From NCBI RefSeq assembly GCF_018143015.1, contig NC_054746.1, positions 42,164,201 to 42,228,200 of the forward strand: a stretch of DNA of 64,000 bases. Direction: 5' to 3'. The DNA is from Lytechinus variegatus (taxonomy: Eukaryota > Echinodermata > Echinoidea > Temnopleuroida > Toxopneustidae). Of this stretch, positions 52,290 through 64,000 are shown piece after piece. The position numbers and the translations under genes were made by a program. Each line of letters begins with the position of its first letter. Position 1 is the stretch's first letter. The notes beneath the pieces were generated by a model. The model did not search any database. It was given only the letters and a program-made list of their open reading frames with translations, and had not been told where the DNA came from.

Positions 52290-52792
52290 TAATATGGAGA
52301 ACAAACCCAAGGAACAAGTTAGCTTGAATGAAAATAGAAAAATCAAAGACACAAATCAATGAAAATTTGAGAAAAGCTGAACAAACAAAGAAGTTATAAG
52401 CAGTTGAATGTTGAGATCACTATGATGTGGACATCCTTCTATTGGCAATGCAACCAAAATGAATGATGTCGCAACTTGTTATTACAAGTTATTTTCTACA
52501 TATTTTGTCATTTCATTAAGTCTATCCACAGATCAGGCATATTTTTCATGGGAGGCCATGTAATAGAGGTTTCATAAAATATATCATGGACAGTTTGTTC
52601 TAATATTAGAATGCTGGAAAAACATATTGCCAATGAGAGGATCTCCATAGCATTAGTGATTTTGAAATTCAAGTGCTCATAACTTTCATATTATTTTCTC
52701 ATTGTACTTTTACCGATCTTATTATTTTTTTTTCATACAAGCTAACTTGTTCCAAGGTTTTAATTCTCCTTTTAACCAAGAAGAAAAAAAAC
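52290..52792. mobile_element. 500-bp inverted-repeat element, family C, complete
   Basis: The left GGAACAAGTTAGCTTGAATG and the right TACAAGCTAACTTGTTCC are mirrored, with inner arms AGAAAAATCAAAGA-like and a GGCAATG..AATGAGAGGATCTCC block. A single arm of this family lies at 10440-10700, just upstream of MCM8. Confidence 0.75.
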
Positions 52793-53502
52793 CTATACAT
52801 TCACATGATTTGTTAGATCTTTATATTTGGTACCATATGTAATCTTTTTACTTACACAACTGAAGACAGTTTTATGACACCCTTGCAATTTGAATATCCA
52901 GTACTGAACATTGCAATAATTACACTAAATAAAACAAGCATACGATGATAACATTTAAATGCACGATACATGTTTACAACTTACACGTGATCACTTGTTT
53001 TGCCAAAACCTTGTCTCACTTTTGCATTAACACAACCTGCAATATATTTGAAAATTATGCTTGTTGTTAAATGAAACCAATCATACAATAGTTGCCATGA
53101 AAGGATTTTTCCCCCCTTTTAGAAAGGCATTACCTCTACACTCTCCCCGGTATTGGAATGTAAAAAGAAAGAAGTGGCAAATTCAAAAGAAGGTAAGGTA
53201 TTCCTAAACATACCACGAGCAGAAAAACTTCACAATTTCCTTTAAGTGACCTAAGTGACCCCCCCCCCTCCCTTCACACATAGCCCCAATTTGATTGAGA
53301 TTCCATACTGACAAAATAGGGATGGCATACAGTAAGTATGTCACCTAGTCATTTTTATCTTGTTAAAATAGATAACTCAGGGTAAAGGAATACATGGAAG
53401 TATCTTTATCTTAAGAACATGGATGAATAAGTGGCCAGAAAGGTCAGTAAATCAATCAAATCATCCAGCACAACAAACCATACTATTCAGATGATACACT
53501 GT

Positions 53503-54170
53503 GGTAGAAGAGTTGTTCAGTTCAGTATTTAAAGGGATACTTCAGTCTGAAAATAATGATACCTAATATAAATATATAGAAAAATCATATGAGCAAAACA
53601 CTGAAAATGGCAGCAAATTCTGATAAATCTGATATAAATTTATAAAGAAGTTACTAATTTTAAGTCTGCCAATAATTTGTGAAAACAATTTTATGCATGT
53701 TGTCGTGAATGCACTAGTTGGGATGGTAGAAGAGTTGTTCAGTACAGTATTTAAAGGGATACATCAGTCTGAAAATAATAATGATACCTAATATAAGAAA
53801 AATTGGGATGATGATGTCATGTCCTCCACTTTCCCTTTTCTTACTTCATTTCATAATGTGTGTAAAAAGAAAATTATTACCTTACACAGAAAATCAGCAG
53901 TCAATCCAATGTTACATTCTCAGAGGCCAAAAAAAAATATTTCCAAACACTGAAATTGAAAATATCAGCTCGCTCGTTGTATATTTATGAGCCTTATGAG
54001 GATGTTATAGAATTGTTTTGCCAAAATAATGCAACATTTTGATTGTCATTAAGTCATGACATTGTTTTCCCCCTACTAACTTTGATAAAAATATTCATAA
54101 TTTTGTTCATTTAATTTTACTGTTGCTGTTCAGATAACATAATTTTTAGCCTGAAGTAACCCTTTTAGGC
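53503..54170. mobile_element. Inverted-repeat element with a duplicated left end
   Basis: The end AAAGGGATACTTCAGTCTGAAA and the mirrored TTTTTAGCCTGAAGTAACCCTTTT bound the element. About 70 bp of the left end (from TGGTAGAAGAGTTGTTCAGT) occurs twice, at about 53503 and 53724, so the left arm is partly duplicated. Confidence 0.65.
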
Positions 54171-54624
54171 TAAATGAGCCAACAGGTACCACTTATTTAA
54201 CACACATAATATGAACTCTCATGATACTTAGAATTCTGAACAAAACATAGTTATTATCCTAACTATACAATGTATTAGATTGTATTTGGTTAAGTATTCA
54301 AGTACTGGGTTTCAGGTTTGGATAACATTCTGGCTGTAAACAAATGAACATCACATGACTACTATTGATTTGATATTTACTCAAATGAACTGTCAAATAA
54401 GATAACATACAATATAATATATTATACACAAAATATTAAAGTTTTTGCATTAAATGAATTAAAAAAAAGAAGACATCTTTATCTCAGTAACCCATAACAT
54501 TCCTAATCATTGTCATTTTAAAAAGAAAATATCTCATAACCAACATACAATACCTCCAAATGTAAATAGATATAATATATTTCTTTACTAAATTTCTCCC
54601 TCTACATCTTTTCCTATTATTGCA

Positions 54625-57600
54625 CTATGAGTCAAACAATAAATCTTCATCTACATCATCATCTATCAAATTCCTGGAATCCCCATAGTCTCCCTGCGCT
54701 TGTCTGCTCTTTCTTAATGCTTCCTCCTTGGCCTTTATCTTCTTCTTCTTTTCTTGGATCTTCTTCAAACGATAAAACTCTTCCCTCTCTCGTTCATCAA
54801 GTTCAGTAGTGATGTAGGAGATGGTGTTTTCTATACGTGGAATGATGACTGTATGAGGGATACAAGGACAGACCAATGTAAGATAAATGTCTCTTACAAT
54901 TAATCTACAGTAGTGCTGAAATAGCATGAAAACATCACTTTTTGGTGGAGTGGGGGGTGGAGCTCAACTTCACTTCATTCAAATACAAATATACATCAAT
55001 TATCATGTCATCTTTGTGGCCTGTATTCTTAACTCGGGACTTACATGCTACATGTGGTCTAAGTCTGGGTCAACTGGAAATGAAAAAAACCATTTATATA
55101 TTTGTCTAAAATGGGAGTACTGGGATTATCATCATCATTCTTATAACAGTTTGAATAACTTAAATGTCAAATGTGCTCATAAACAGCGATCTACCATTTG
55201 GTCATAATTGACTTGCCATAGTGAACAATTTAGACCAAAGTTCAAGTGCAGCAAGAGACTACAATATGGACCTCCAACCAAGATAATTGGAATGTAAAAA
55301 GCAACAAGCCAACAACAATGAAACAAAGAAATACTAATTTAACAAATTATATTGTTTTTATCGCACATAAAACATATCGGATTGGTTTTACAATGTATAA
55401 TGTACTTACCATGTTCGATGGCATTAACACGTCTGTTGGTGATTTTGATCACTTCATCAAGAGTAATGAAGGAGGTCTGGAGAGAGGCTAACTCAACGAG
55501 GAGCTCAATAGCTTTGGCATAGTTTTTCTTTAGTCTGTCAATCTGCTGCCCTCCACGTGAAAGACCAGTCAGTTCATAAGCTACAAAGTAAACCATGAAT
55601 TATATGTATGTTGAACAAACATTGTCCCAGCAGAGAAGTGAGATTAACAGAAGGAATGCAAATTTCTGAAATTAATAGAAACATATGTATGAGCCTTATT
55701 GATGGGACATGTAACCTATTAACATTCCACTTGCATTTAAAGTTCTGTGTGACAAGCAGCTTTGTTCTACAGGAAATTTTTGAAGCCCAAAACCAATTTT
55801 CATGGATCAATATCCAGGCTGTATTATTTAGATAATGTTACCTTATCATATATGCCTAGTGAAATGATAAATAAGTTACTGCTTATATTAACAACACTCA
55901 TACCATAATATTTGCTAAGAAAAAAAAATATGGTTCAAAGCATTGGACTCTTATTCAATAAATATAAAATGCCCATCATATTTTTCAAACCAAACTTCAC
56001 AATATATTTTCAATTGTCTTATAAAAAGGAATAACCTATAGCATATTGGTTTATACTATAGTAAGAGATTTACTGTGTCCAACTAACTCCAACAACTCTC
56101 AAGAATTCAGTTCACATTCCCCTCGCGATACACCTTTATAGAAAATGAAAAAAAAATTAATCTAAAACTTTTGTATCAGAATTTGAAGACTTGGTCACAA
56201 AGTAACAATTTCACTTATACTTCTCAATGATGAATACAGATAATTTTTCTGAAGTCAGTGAATGGGGGGGCATAGAAATCTGTTTAACTAGGAGAAATTC
56301 GAATTAGATGAGGTATACAACACGTAAATGTTTTGAATAGCCTGGTCTTAAATCGTTTCAACTTCGATGAATATTTGTCTCATGGAACTTCAACCTCTGC
56401 AAGTTTACATGTACATTAACATTATTTTGCCAATACTTACTGTCTGCTCCATCTGTGTAATGTTCAAAGACAGGTAGATTGACTCCAGCTACATTCTCTC
56501 TCTTTGATCTAACTTTCGTCTGTGCTTTAGTTACATTCTGAAGAACATTGTGACTGAAAATAACACACAAACAGAACAATGATATTTCAAACGACATCAA
56601 TTATAATATACTCAGTTACTCACCTAGTAATTATGAAAGAATTTCCTCAACCTTAATGGTCATCAAGAAATAAAAAGAATGGTATATGAAATAAGCTCAT
56701 GAGTGAAAAGAAAAATATACAAATACACATCACAAAATGTATTATTATTTTATATACATGTAGTAGGGATATCTTAGATAAATGAATTGATGAGTGTATT
56801 GCCATGAATGGATTTCTGCTCACCAAATATAAAAAATATTTATCATGTGTTCCTGATTTTAAACACCATATTAAATTCTGACACAGAAAGATTTTTTAAG
56901 ATGATACAGTTGAAAATGATATAAAAACCTTGTGTGTCAAAGCTACTAACAAAAGTTCAATACTACCTTATGTCTCCCATTGCAAACTTTGCTTCTGCAA
57001 GAGACAGAGAAGCAAGCTTCATTGCTTCTCCCATTAATGTTTTGTTCTGTAAAGATAGGGAAATTATAGAAATACATTAGAGAGATTAAGAAATCATATC
57101 ATATAATTTTATACCGAGAGGTTCACATAAAATATGTCCTCTTGCAAGAATCTTTAACCAGAGCAGCCATCTCCCTTTCTAAGTATAGCTAGTTTTCTAG
57201 TTACATGTAGCTACCCGTCTATACAGGTATATCAATTTCCCATGGCACCCAATTTATGTTACTACATGTTGTACATCTACTAACACCCTCCCCCTTCTCT
57301 CCCCGTCTCTTCCCCCATCTCTCTCACTATATCTGCCATCCAAGCTCTCCCGTTTGGTCAATATATGAGGTATGCTTGATACATTGGAATGACAGTGAGT
57401 TTCCTCTCTCAACTGGATCTCTACTTCCTCTGTATTTTTGTTCTGATTCCAGTCAGACTTCCTGCATTACTCAAGTACATGTATACATCATTCATATTAT
57501 CAGTCCAACCATGATAAATATATACCACATCAGATGGAACATTCTTATATTGCACTAGAAAGGTTAAATATTATAACAGTTCTTTGTCATAAACTAACCA

Positions 57601-60600
57601 TGGATTTCAATTATAATTAATATTGTATTAGATTCAACAGAGATACAATCCGAATCAAACAAAAGGAAACTACTGCCAACCTACATGTAGATGTAAATGG
57701 AAAATAGGGATGATTTTGATGAAAATCAGAAAAAACAGGATTTCCCATAGGATTGCACAGATTTAATGTCAACAAGAAAAATAGGAATATCTCATCAAAA
57801 GAGCTCAAAAAATAAGAATGGTTGAGAAGTGTGTACTTCAGTGGGTCATTACCATAACAAGGGTTTCAGATTCAGATATTTATTGGTCCGTATTAAAAAA
57901 CATAGAAATGTGTCTTCCACTAGCAGTACATTATAACATGATGAAATACATAAATAAAAAACACTAATGAATTATAAATTAACAAATATTTAACATTGAA
58001 GGAATATTAATAAACATATATTGCAACACAATATTAGCAAAATAATTACTCATACGACAGAATGAAAAACGAGTAAAGAGAGATAACTGAGGAGAAAGGA
58101 TGGAAAAAAGCATGTCAAAGCAAAAGAAAGAAGTCAACTGGATAGAAAAAAATGAGACATACATGTAGAGAGGCAAGTAAAGAAAGGGAAGAGAGGAAAG
58201 GAAGGGGAAACAGATTGAAAGAGAGAGATAGAGAGAAGGAAAAAATACAACATGGAAATAATGTCAAGGTTTTACTTTCAATAACTACAGTATATCGTTT
58301 CATTTAAATATTTGGAGCTAATTCACCTAGAAATATTGATGAAATGAACGTCCCGGAGATAAAGTAGTCATAACCCTCTTTAAAGTTTATTTTATTTTTC
58401 TTTAAAGTGACATGGGTGCACCGCATTGCAGTGGTTATTTTTATCTGAGATAAATATTTCATCTCAGAATACCATCCCTGTATAATAAATTATTTTTTTT
58501 ACAGACATATTTCAAATAAAGATCTAACTCGACCGAAATTTAACTTTGACATTCGAAAAACATGACCCAGGGCTCAAACTTTGAACCTATGCATAAATTC
58601 CGAAACTTGGATTAAGTGGCATCTCACAATGTCTCATGCTTAATTACAAGTCTCACCTCAATAATTTTTCCAAGGATTTGTCTGAACCTCAGAGTGAGCG
58701 CATCTGCCTTTTTCTTCAGAAGACTGTGACCCTTCTGTGCACCTTTCAGTCTAATCTTCATGGTGGTCAAGGCCCTTGTGTACACATAAAACAATAATGA
58801 AGACAAATCAAAACAGGGTAAAAACAATAAAACAAGGGATGAATCCTACATGGTCTCTCTCTACTCTCGAGGTCAATTTGCAAAATAGTTGGAAAATTCA
58901 ATCTGTCGGAAACTCAGAGACAGAGGTTCACTCTTAGGTGTGAGAGGGTTTTGGGGAGGATTAATAACAAACATGTTTTTAACTGTAAAGAAGATGGCTT
59001 CTCAGCCCATTGGACAATCAGGGCTCCGTAACACAAAGATTAGCAATCAATCGCTAAATGAACTGACCAATCAATATCAATGTTACACACGCATTTGGTT
59101 TAACTCTTCATGCGTTACGTTCGCATTATTGCACATCCGTAGGCGGGTTTCGTTCGCATTTTTTGCACAACCACACATTTCCCATAGACGTCCCCTGTCC
59201 CATTGTTTTTGAAACAATTGCATGCCCCGGAGCGTGCCTAGCTACAATGTATAGCCTGGCGTTTGTGTATTTTACCGCACATGTGTACCGATCGATCGCG
59301 TGTGCGACATTAGTTAAGCATTCGACGGATTATCGCAGTTTAAAATTACAGAATCGTTGAGTTTTCCTTGAAAATTAGTACTTATATCACGTTTATTTTC
59401 CAAACAATTTCATGCCACCCCCAAAAAATCAATACATCCTGATCACAGCCAGGAAGTTCATTGAAAAAGGAGAGAAGAAAATCAATAAAACCCTCCTCAC
59501 AAACAATACCATGGCCAGGTATATTGTTAGGAGTCTGTGACTCATGGCACGAATGTGAATGAGACCCTTTCAATAGAGTACAGTACCTTGACCAGGCAAA
59601 AATTTACTCTCTTTTATTTTCCACTATATATGGGCTACTTTTATCAGATTATCATGATTTTGGTATCAATACAAAGCTTATGTAATGAACAGTCCAAGTG
59701 GATAAATAAAAATCATACCACTTACACAAGAACAAAAGTAAAAGGGGGCTAAATTTTGTTGGAAGTATTAGGAGAAAGCATTTAGAAAATGTAATTTACT
59801 ATACATTTTTCCATAATTTATCCAATTAATTTATATACGATAAGAAAGCCCAGGAAACACTCTACAAGTTTGCTACACAACATTTTCTTTCAAAATGATC
59901 AGATAAAAAGTTATGGCACTCTAAAAAACAGAGTGTATTATACTGTGTAGAGGGGATCACTGCTAAAATAATGCAACACACAGGAGGTTTACAGGTGAAC
60001 GCATGAAGAGTTAAAATACTGACCAGGGACCAATCAGTGTGGTTCTTTCATATTTGCAATCCATCGCAAACCTTTGTGTTACGGAGCCCTGAAGTGAGCA
60101 CTACAAAAATAATATTTGAATTATATTAAAGGTTAAGGCCACCCCAGTAGAATATCGATTTGAATAAATAGAGAAAAATCAAACTAGCATATCACTGAAA
60201 ATCAAAATCAGTTGTAAAATAAGAAAGCTATGATATTTTTAACTTTCGCTTATATTTCACACAACATTGATATGCACAACTCTGTGACATGCAAACGAGT
60301 CAGTCGATGATGTCCATCACTGTCTATTTCGTTTGTTTTTTTATTGTTTGAATTATACAATATTTCATTTTTTACAGGTTTGACCAAAGGGACTGACTTG
60401 ACTGAATCATATTATTAAACAATGCTAATTCCACATGTTCAGGGAGAAATTAATCACTGCTTCACTTGACAATGAGGATAAAATTAGGATATTTCATATA
60501 ATAAAATACAAAAGAAGTAGTGAGTGGATGATATCATCAGTCTCCTCATTTGCATACCAACCAGGATGTGCATATGCAGCATAACTGTTTTGTGAAATTA

Positions 60601-63276
60601 AGCCAAACTTTAAAACTTTCTTATTTTACATCCGATTGGATGAAATTTTCAGTGTTATGCTTGTTGGATTTTTTTACTTTTTATTCAAATTAATTTTTTA
60701 CTGGGGTGGACTTGTCCTATAAGGAAGGTTAGTGAACCTTTTACATTTTCCATGACAGTAACATGTAGAAACTGGTCAGAAACGAGTCTACTATGACTGT
60801 ACAAGTAACACAGGCAAAAGTGTTTTATACACTGTCCTAGCCTTTCCTTAAAGAAAGGCTAGATGTCCTGACAGTAGAGGCGTCGATCCGGGGGGGGGGG
60901 GGAATTGCCGCACAAATGAAAATATTAGGGTGGCATATGAAAAATAGAAATAAATTGTAATGTTACACAGAAATCAGCAATTAACCAAACACAATATACA
61001 TTTCAGTTTTTACATCTAGTGTAATACAATACAAAATCATGATTTCTCTATTCATAAAATGGTTCCATCTATCATTGCAACTTTTGTTATACATTTACAC
61101 AAAAATATCAAACAGGCATAGCATTCTTTCCTGCCAATGAATAAACAAGAAAATGGCAAACCCTTTTTCCATAGGTAATACATATCTCTAAATTAATTCT
61201 AACAAATACTTCAAAAAAAACTTTCCATGACAGTTGATCAAAACTTTCTGCTTGCATCGAAACCAAGAAGACTTGGCCAAAACCACAGCGAAACACCGAG
61301 GTAAATGACCTATTCATGCTACAAGACGGTGGTCTTTGTAGAACACACTGGAGTATAGCCAAGGTTGTTCAGACATTCGTAAGCGATGGTGGCTTCGTTC
61401 ATAGAGTTAAACTTCTAAAGGCAACTCCAAATTAAGACAAGAATGGAAAACCTCTCCACAAGAGAACTGTACTTGAAAGACCTGTCCACAAGCTGATCTC
61501 CTTGGTCCCTGACTCCGACTAATTTTACCCCTTTGACTCTTTCACTGATATCATTTTGTCTGTCGTTGTTGTACATATATATTATATGCATATTTATGTG
61601 TACAACCCTTTTTATTTGCCTATCTTTGAGTGACTTGTGTAATAGATTTTTTACCTGATATTTATGGTAATTGTTATTTGTTTTTATTGATTGTACTTTA
61701 ATGTGTTTTTTATTCATATTCTGGATATGTATATATCTATGCATAGAAATATTTTTCAAAAATAAAAGAAGATTTTTGGGTGGGAGTGTGGCTGCCTCCG
61801 ATTTCATTTTGGAAGTTTCCCGCGCCCCTTGCGGATGCGCGTTTTTACCTAATTGTCTACGCACTGTGCTAATTAGCTTTAAGTCTTTTTACCACTGATT
61901 CTTTCGACAATAAAAGATAATTCCTTATTTGAACATTATTGAAATTGTTAATTGAACGAATTGCATCATAATTCTTGTGTATAATAGTACTCTGTATTTT
62001 CCAACACTTTCTCTGGTCTTACGTGCCAATTCAGTATAGTAATATGTAAAAAACATATTTTCTTGATTTTTTTTTCATGATATAAATGTGCGCAAAGTGC
62101 CATGACAACCCAAAATAACAATGTTCTTGATTTTGTAATTTTGCTGTTATTTGACCTAGAAGACCTTCGTTCACAGCTCCTCTTCTTTGTAATTTGTTTT
62201 AGCTTTACTGCCAAAAGTTATATATGTCCAGCCAACGAGGTTACGAAAGAAGTGTTTCATAATCTTATTCATGATATTGCTGATACAAATTATTAAACAA
62301 TTCTTTATGCTTTGTTTTATTGTAATATTATTCTGATGATTGTGGATTATGTTATGGATATTTATGATTGATTGATGTGTTTTTTGTTTATATTGTAGAT
62401 GTACTTGAAACTTAGTGACACAATTATTGGTTATGAATGAGAAATAGTTAAACTGGAACCTCAAAAAAACGAAAAGTTCTCTCCTTCTACCCCAGTCTCG
62501 ATCAGCCATTTTGTTACGATTCATAACAAAAATGGCCGATCGAGACAGGGGTAGGAGAACTTTTTGTTTTTTGAGGTTCCAGTTTGTGCCCAGATGTCAG
62601 GAAACTGCCACTCGTTAGATCTTCATCCATATAATCGTGGTAAGTGCTTGATTTCTGTTTTAACTATTTATTCGGAGAATTATTTTGACCATACTTCACA
62701 CTAGTCAGCTGAGTATGGAATTACACGTAAGGTCCTGGGCTCCCGCGCCTGCCCGCGTAGCGGGCGGGAGTTCCCTGGGTTAAGTCAGACCCAGTGTCAA
62801 GTCAGTCTATTAGTATTACTATTAGTATTAAGTCTAAGCATGACCCCAGATCTTTTTTTGTCTCTCCAGACATGCCAGAGTCAGAAAGCATGAAAATGCC
62901 ACCAAAATTATTATTGTAAAAAAACGAAAAGAAATTCGAGTTAAAATGGGTGTGTAGAAACTCAGTCAGAAATGCTCACCATCCCCGCCTCTTTCACACT
63001 ACTCGACACTACTAGGCCTAGTTGACCTCATGGCCAGATACATCACAATCTAATGCGATTCTCATGCACACAAATTGAACAATGAAATCACGATTATCTG
63101 ATAATGTAGTTCGAATTGCACGCGAGCTGTATCGCCAGTTTATGCCACATTGGTTGTTAACCTAGAGGACTTCACCTCGCAAATGCTAATTGTTATAGGC
63201 CCAGGCCAGGGCCTACTCTGGCAAAAATATGAACTCACATGCGAGATGGAAACACAGCTATTTTATCTTTCGACAT
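54625..63276 (-). CDS. ATP6V1D: V-type proton ATPase subunit D
   Basis: Subunit D forms the central rotor shaft of the cytosolic V1 sector and couples ATP hydrolysis to proton pumping into lysosomes and endosomes. There are six minus-strand exons: 63239-63276, 58657-58774, 56967-57046, 56441-56553, 55410-55580 and 54625-54848. Borders are canonical and the phases agree, giving 744 nt and 247 residues, the same length as human. Seen: start [125 protein letters not shown]; end DEDLLFDS. Long helices at both ends fit the shaft coiled coil. Exon 1 codes for only 12 residues and two bases. It is convergent with ARPIN. Confidence 0.96.
57047..58656. other. ATP6V1D intron 2
   Basis: No recognised element. 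It contains A/G-rich low-complexity sequence at about 58160-58250 and a block with TATTTATTGGTCCG at about 57880 that may be a dispersed repeat. Short frames are not supported. Confidence 0.5.
59019..60091. mobile_element. 1.07-kb inverted-repeat DNA element in ATP6V1D intron 1
   Basis: The ends are a perfect 20-bp inverted pair, CAGGGCTCCGTAACACAAAG and its complement. Inner motifs are also mirrored (TAACTCTTCATGCGTT near 59103; ACGCATGAAGAGTTA near 60000). There is no transposase frame. Flanking target duplications were not evident. Confidence 0.8.
60126..60723. mobile_element. 600-bp palindromic MITE, family A, copy 3
   Basis: The ends TTAAAGGTTAAGGCCACCCC and GGGGTGGACTTGTCCTATAA, with the family A landmarks (AAAATAAGAAAGCTATGA, CAGTCGATGATGTCCATCAC, TACAAAAGAAGTAGTGAGTG). 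It lies only 35 bp from the previous element. Confidence 0.85.
60724..63238. other. Remainder of ATP6V1D intron 1
   Basis: Contains the palindrome at 62451-62584 and a GC-rich repeat at about 62735-62800 that is inverted relative to 6820-6860. A G run lies at about 60890. Reading frames of up to 149 codons (61415-61864, minus) show no family resemblance and are not called. Confidence 0.5.
62451..62584. mobile_element. 134-bp near-perfect palindrome
   Basis: AACTGGAACCTCAAAAAA is mirrored by TTTTTTGAGGTTCCAGTT. The arms continue through TCTACCCCAGTCTCGATC and GATCGAGACAGGGGTAGG to a centre at CATTTTGTTACGATTCATAAC. It has few mismatches. It is related in layout to the interior of 42820-43079. 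Confidence 0.8.
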
Positions 63277-63289
63277 CTTGCTCCTTCTC

Positions 63290-63430
63290 CACTGTCTCTC
63301 GTAGTTTCAATTGGGAAATCTATGTTCCAGATCCGTCAAATTCAAAGCAACACGCAGATTTCATTAATCCCATCCAAACACGACGATTCGACGAGTCCGC
63401 TGTCGCGTGACGTGCGCATGCATGATATGC
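63290..63430 (-). promoter_or_regulatory. ATP6V1D promoter region
   Basis: This lies upstream of the subunit D start codon. On the plus strand it holds GTCGCGTGAC at 63402-63411, one base from the CLEAR motif GTCACGTGAC used by TFEB at lysosomal genes. TGACGT (CRE-like) at 63408-63413 and TGCGCATGC (NRF1-like) at 63413-63421 overlap it. The sites lie about 130-145 bp from the ATG. Their function is inferred. Confidence 0.45.
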
Positions 63431-64000
63431 ATACGGTACCGATACCGTACAGGTACCCCCCCCCCCCCCCTATAGTATACTAGCGCAGTCTATAGTCGGC
63501 GCGGTTTACAATGGGTTGCATGTACGTAACGCAGTGGTCCTAGTGCAGTGCGCTGCAACTTGCAAGGCTCTTTTGTGTTTATGATAAAGCTTTTAAATCA
63601 AATTGTTGTCGAGTTGCCGTTTCTTTCGAATCTGCAGAGTTGTTCAGTTGAGGAGAATAAAAAACTACGTTTTTGTAGGTGTTTTGTGATAAGTTGTGTG
63701 AGAACTTTAGTAGGATACCCGGTACTGTCTTCTTTTGCCGTCTACAAAAGAAGACGCAACTTTGAATATACGGGACTGGACTGTAACGTGCTGTGTGCCC
63801 TTTATCGCAGCCCAACACAGGGCCTGCGGCTGCGCCGGCCTGCTCGGGGCCGAGGGAGCTCGAATGAGCTTGAGCCTAACCCCTGTCACCTGTGTACAGT
63901 AGCTGTCACTGTCTGTTCCAGCAGCCTTAAGGGAAAAGAGTGACGCGCCGTGCGTGCGTGACTTACTTAGGCCTACTTTACTTCCAAGATACTGCCCAAC
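63431..64000. other. Right-edge GC-richer flank
   Basis: A 14-C run (about 63457-63470) is followed by CpG-containing sequence. A 131-codon plus-strand frame (63548-63943) has no recognisable domain and poor protein-like composition, so it is not called. It may be the upstream flank of ATP6V1D or of a gene beyond the edge. Confidence 0.4.

Noticed and set aside
61415-61864. 149-codon minus-strand frame in ATP6V1D intron 1
   Set aside because: It is low-complexity and Asn/His/Lys-rich in A/T-rich DNA, with no family resemblance and no splice partners.
62977-62995. ATG next to a GTGAGC donor as ATP6V1D exon 1
   Set aside because: The phase does not fit exon 2. The true exon at 63239-63276 fits in phase and encodes [13 protein letters not shown] like the human start.
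63548-63943. 131-codon plus-strand frame at the right edge
   Set aside because: It has no recognisable domain or splice context, and its composition follows the GC-rich promoter flank.

Overview
The window looks like the nuclear genome of an echinoid-type invertebrate deuterostome. This rests on AT-rich sequence, short exons split by repeat-filled introns, proteins that align closely with vertebrate MCM8, arpin and V-ATPase subunit D, many short inverted-repeat DNA elements and tRNA-derived SINEs, and one giant foldback element of the kind first described in sea urchins (TU elements). The species is inference; only sequence was read.

Layout, left to right. Positions 1-4127 (minus strand) hold four 5' exons of an unrecognised acidic, coiled-coil protein that runs off the left edge. 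Positions 4150-10740 are a gene-free mosaic of inverted-repeat elements, including a hAT-like element with near-perfect 8-bp target duplications that carries a rearranged LINE fragment. Positions 10765-31325 (plus) hold a complete 22-exon MCM8 gene. Its exons join in frame to 902 residues, with zinc finger, Walker A, Walker B and arginine-finger motifs. Its introns hold SINEs, a 600-bp palindromic element, a tandem array with nuclear-receptor-like DR1 motifs, an isolated 217-codon reading frame, and a partial copy of exon 19. Positions 31326-35480 are intergenic and end in an 820-bp TA-flanked palindrome just upstream of the next gene.

Positions 35728-48690 (plus) hold ARPIN, the Arp2/3 inhibitor, in six exons giving 225 residues and ending in the acidic tail DDEWDD. 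Its 8-kb first intron is mostly a 6.6-kb foldback element. Each arm has a 370-450 bp terminal domain followed by about 35 tandem units of 78 or 69 bp, and the arms face each other across a loop of under 200 bp. Positions 48770-54620 are repeat-rich intergenic DNA. Positions 54625-63276 (minus, convergent with ARPIN) hold ATP6V1D in six exons giving 247 residues. Its promoter side lies near 63300-63430.

The three identified genes act in separate processes: recombination repair, actin branching control and organelle acidification. No operon-like relation is implied. The most unusual structure is the ARPIN-intron foldback. Because it lies inside a transcribed intron, it would fold into a hairpin with a stem of about 3 kb. 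Other notable points are the MCM8 exon-19 duplicate, a nested insertion of one inverted-repeat element into another at 45.3-46.4 kb, a 91-nt hairpin in an MCM8 intron, and repeated perfect DR1 motifs.
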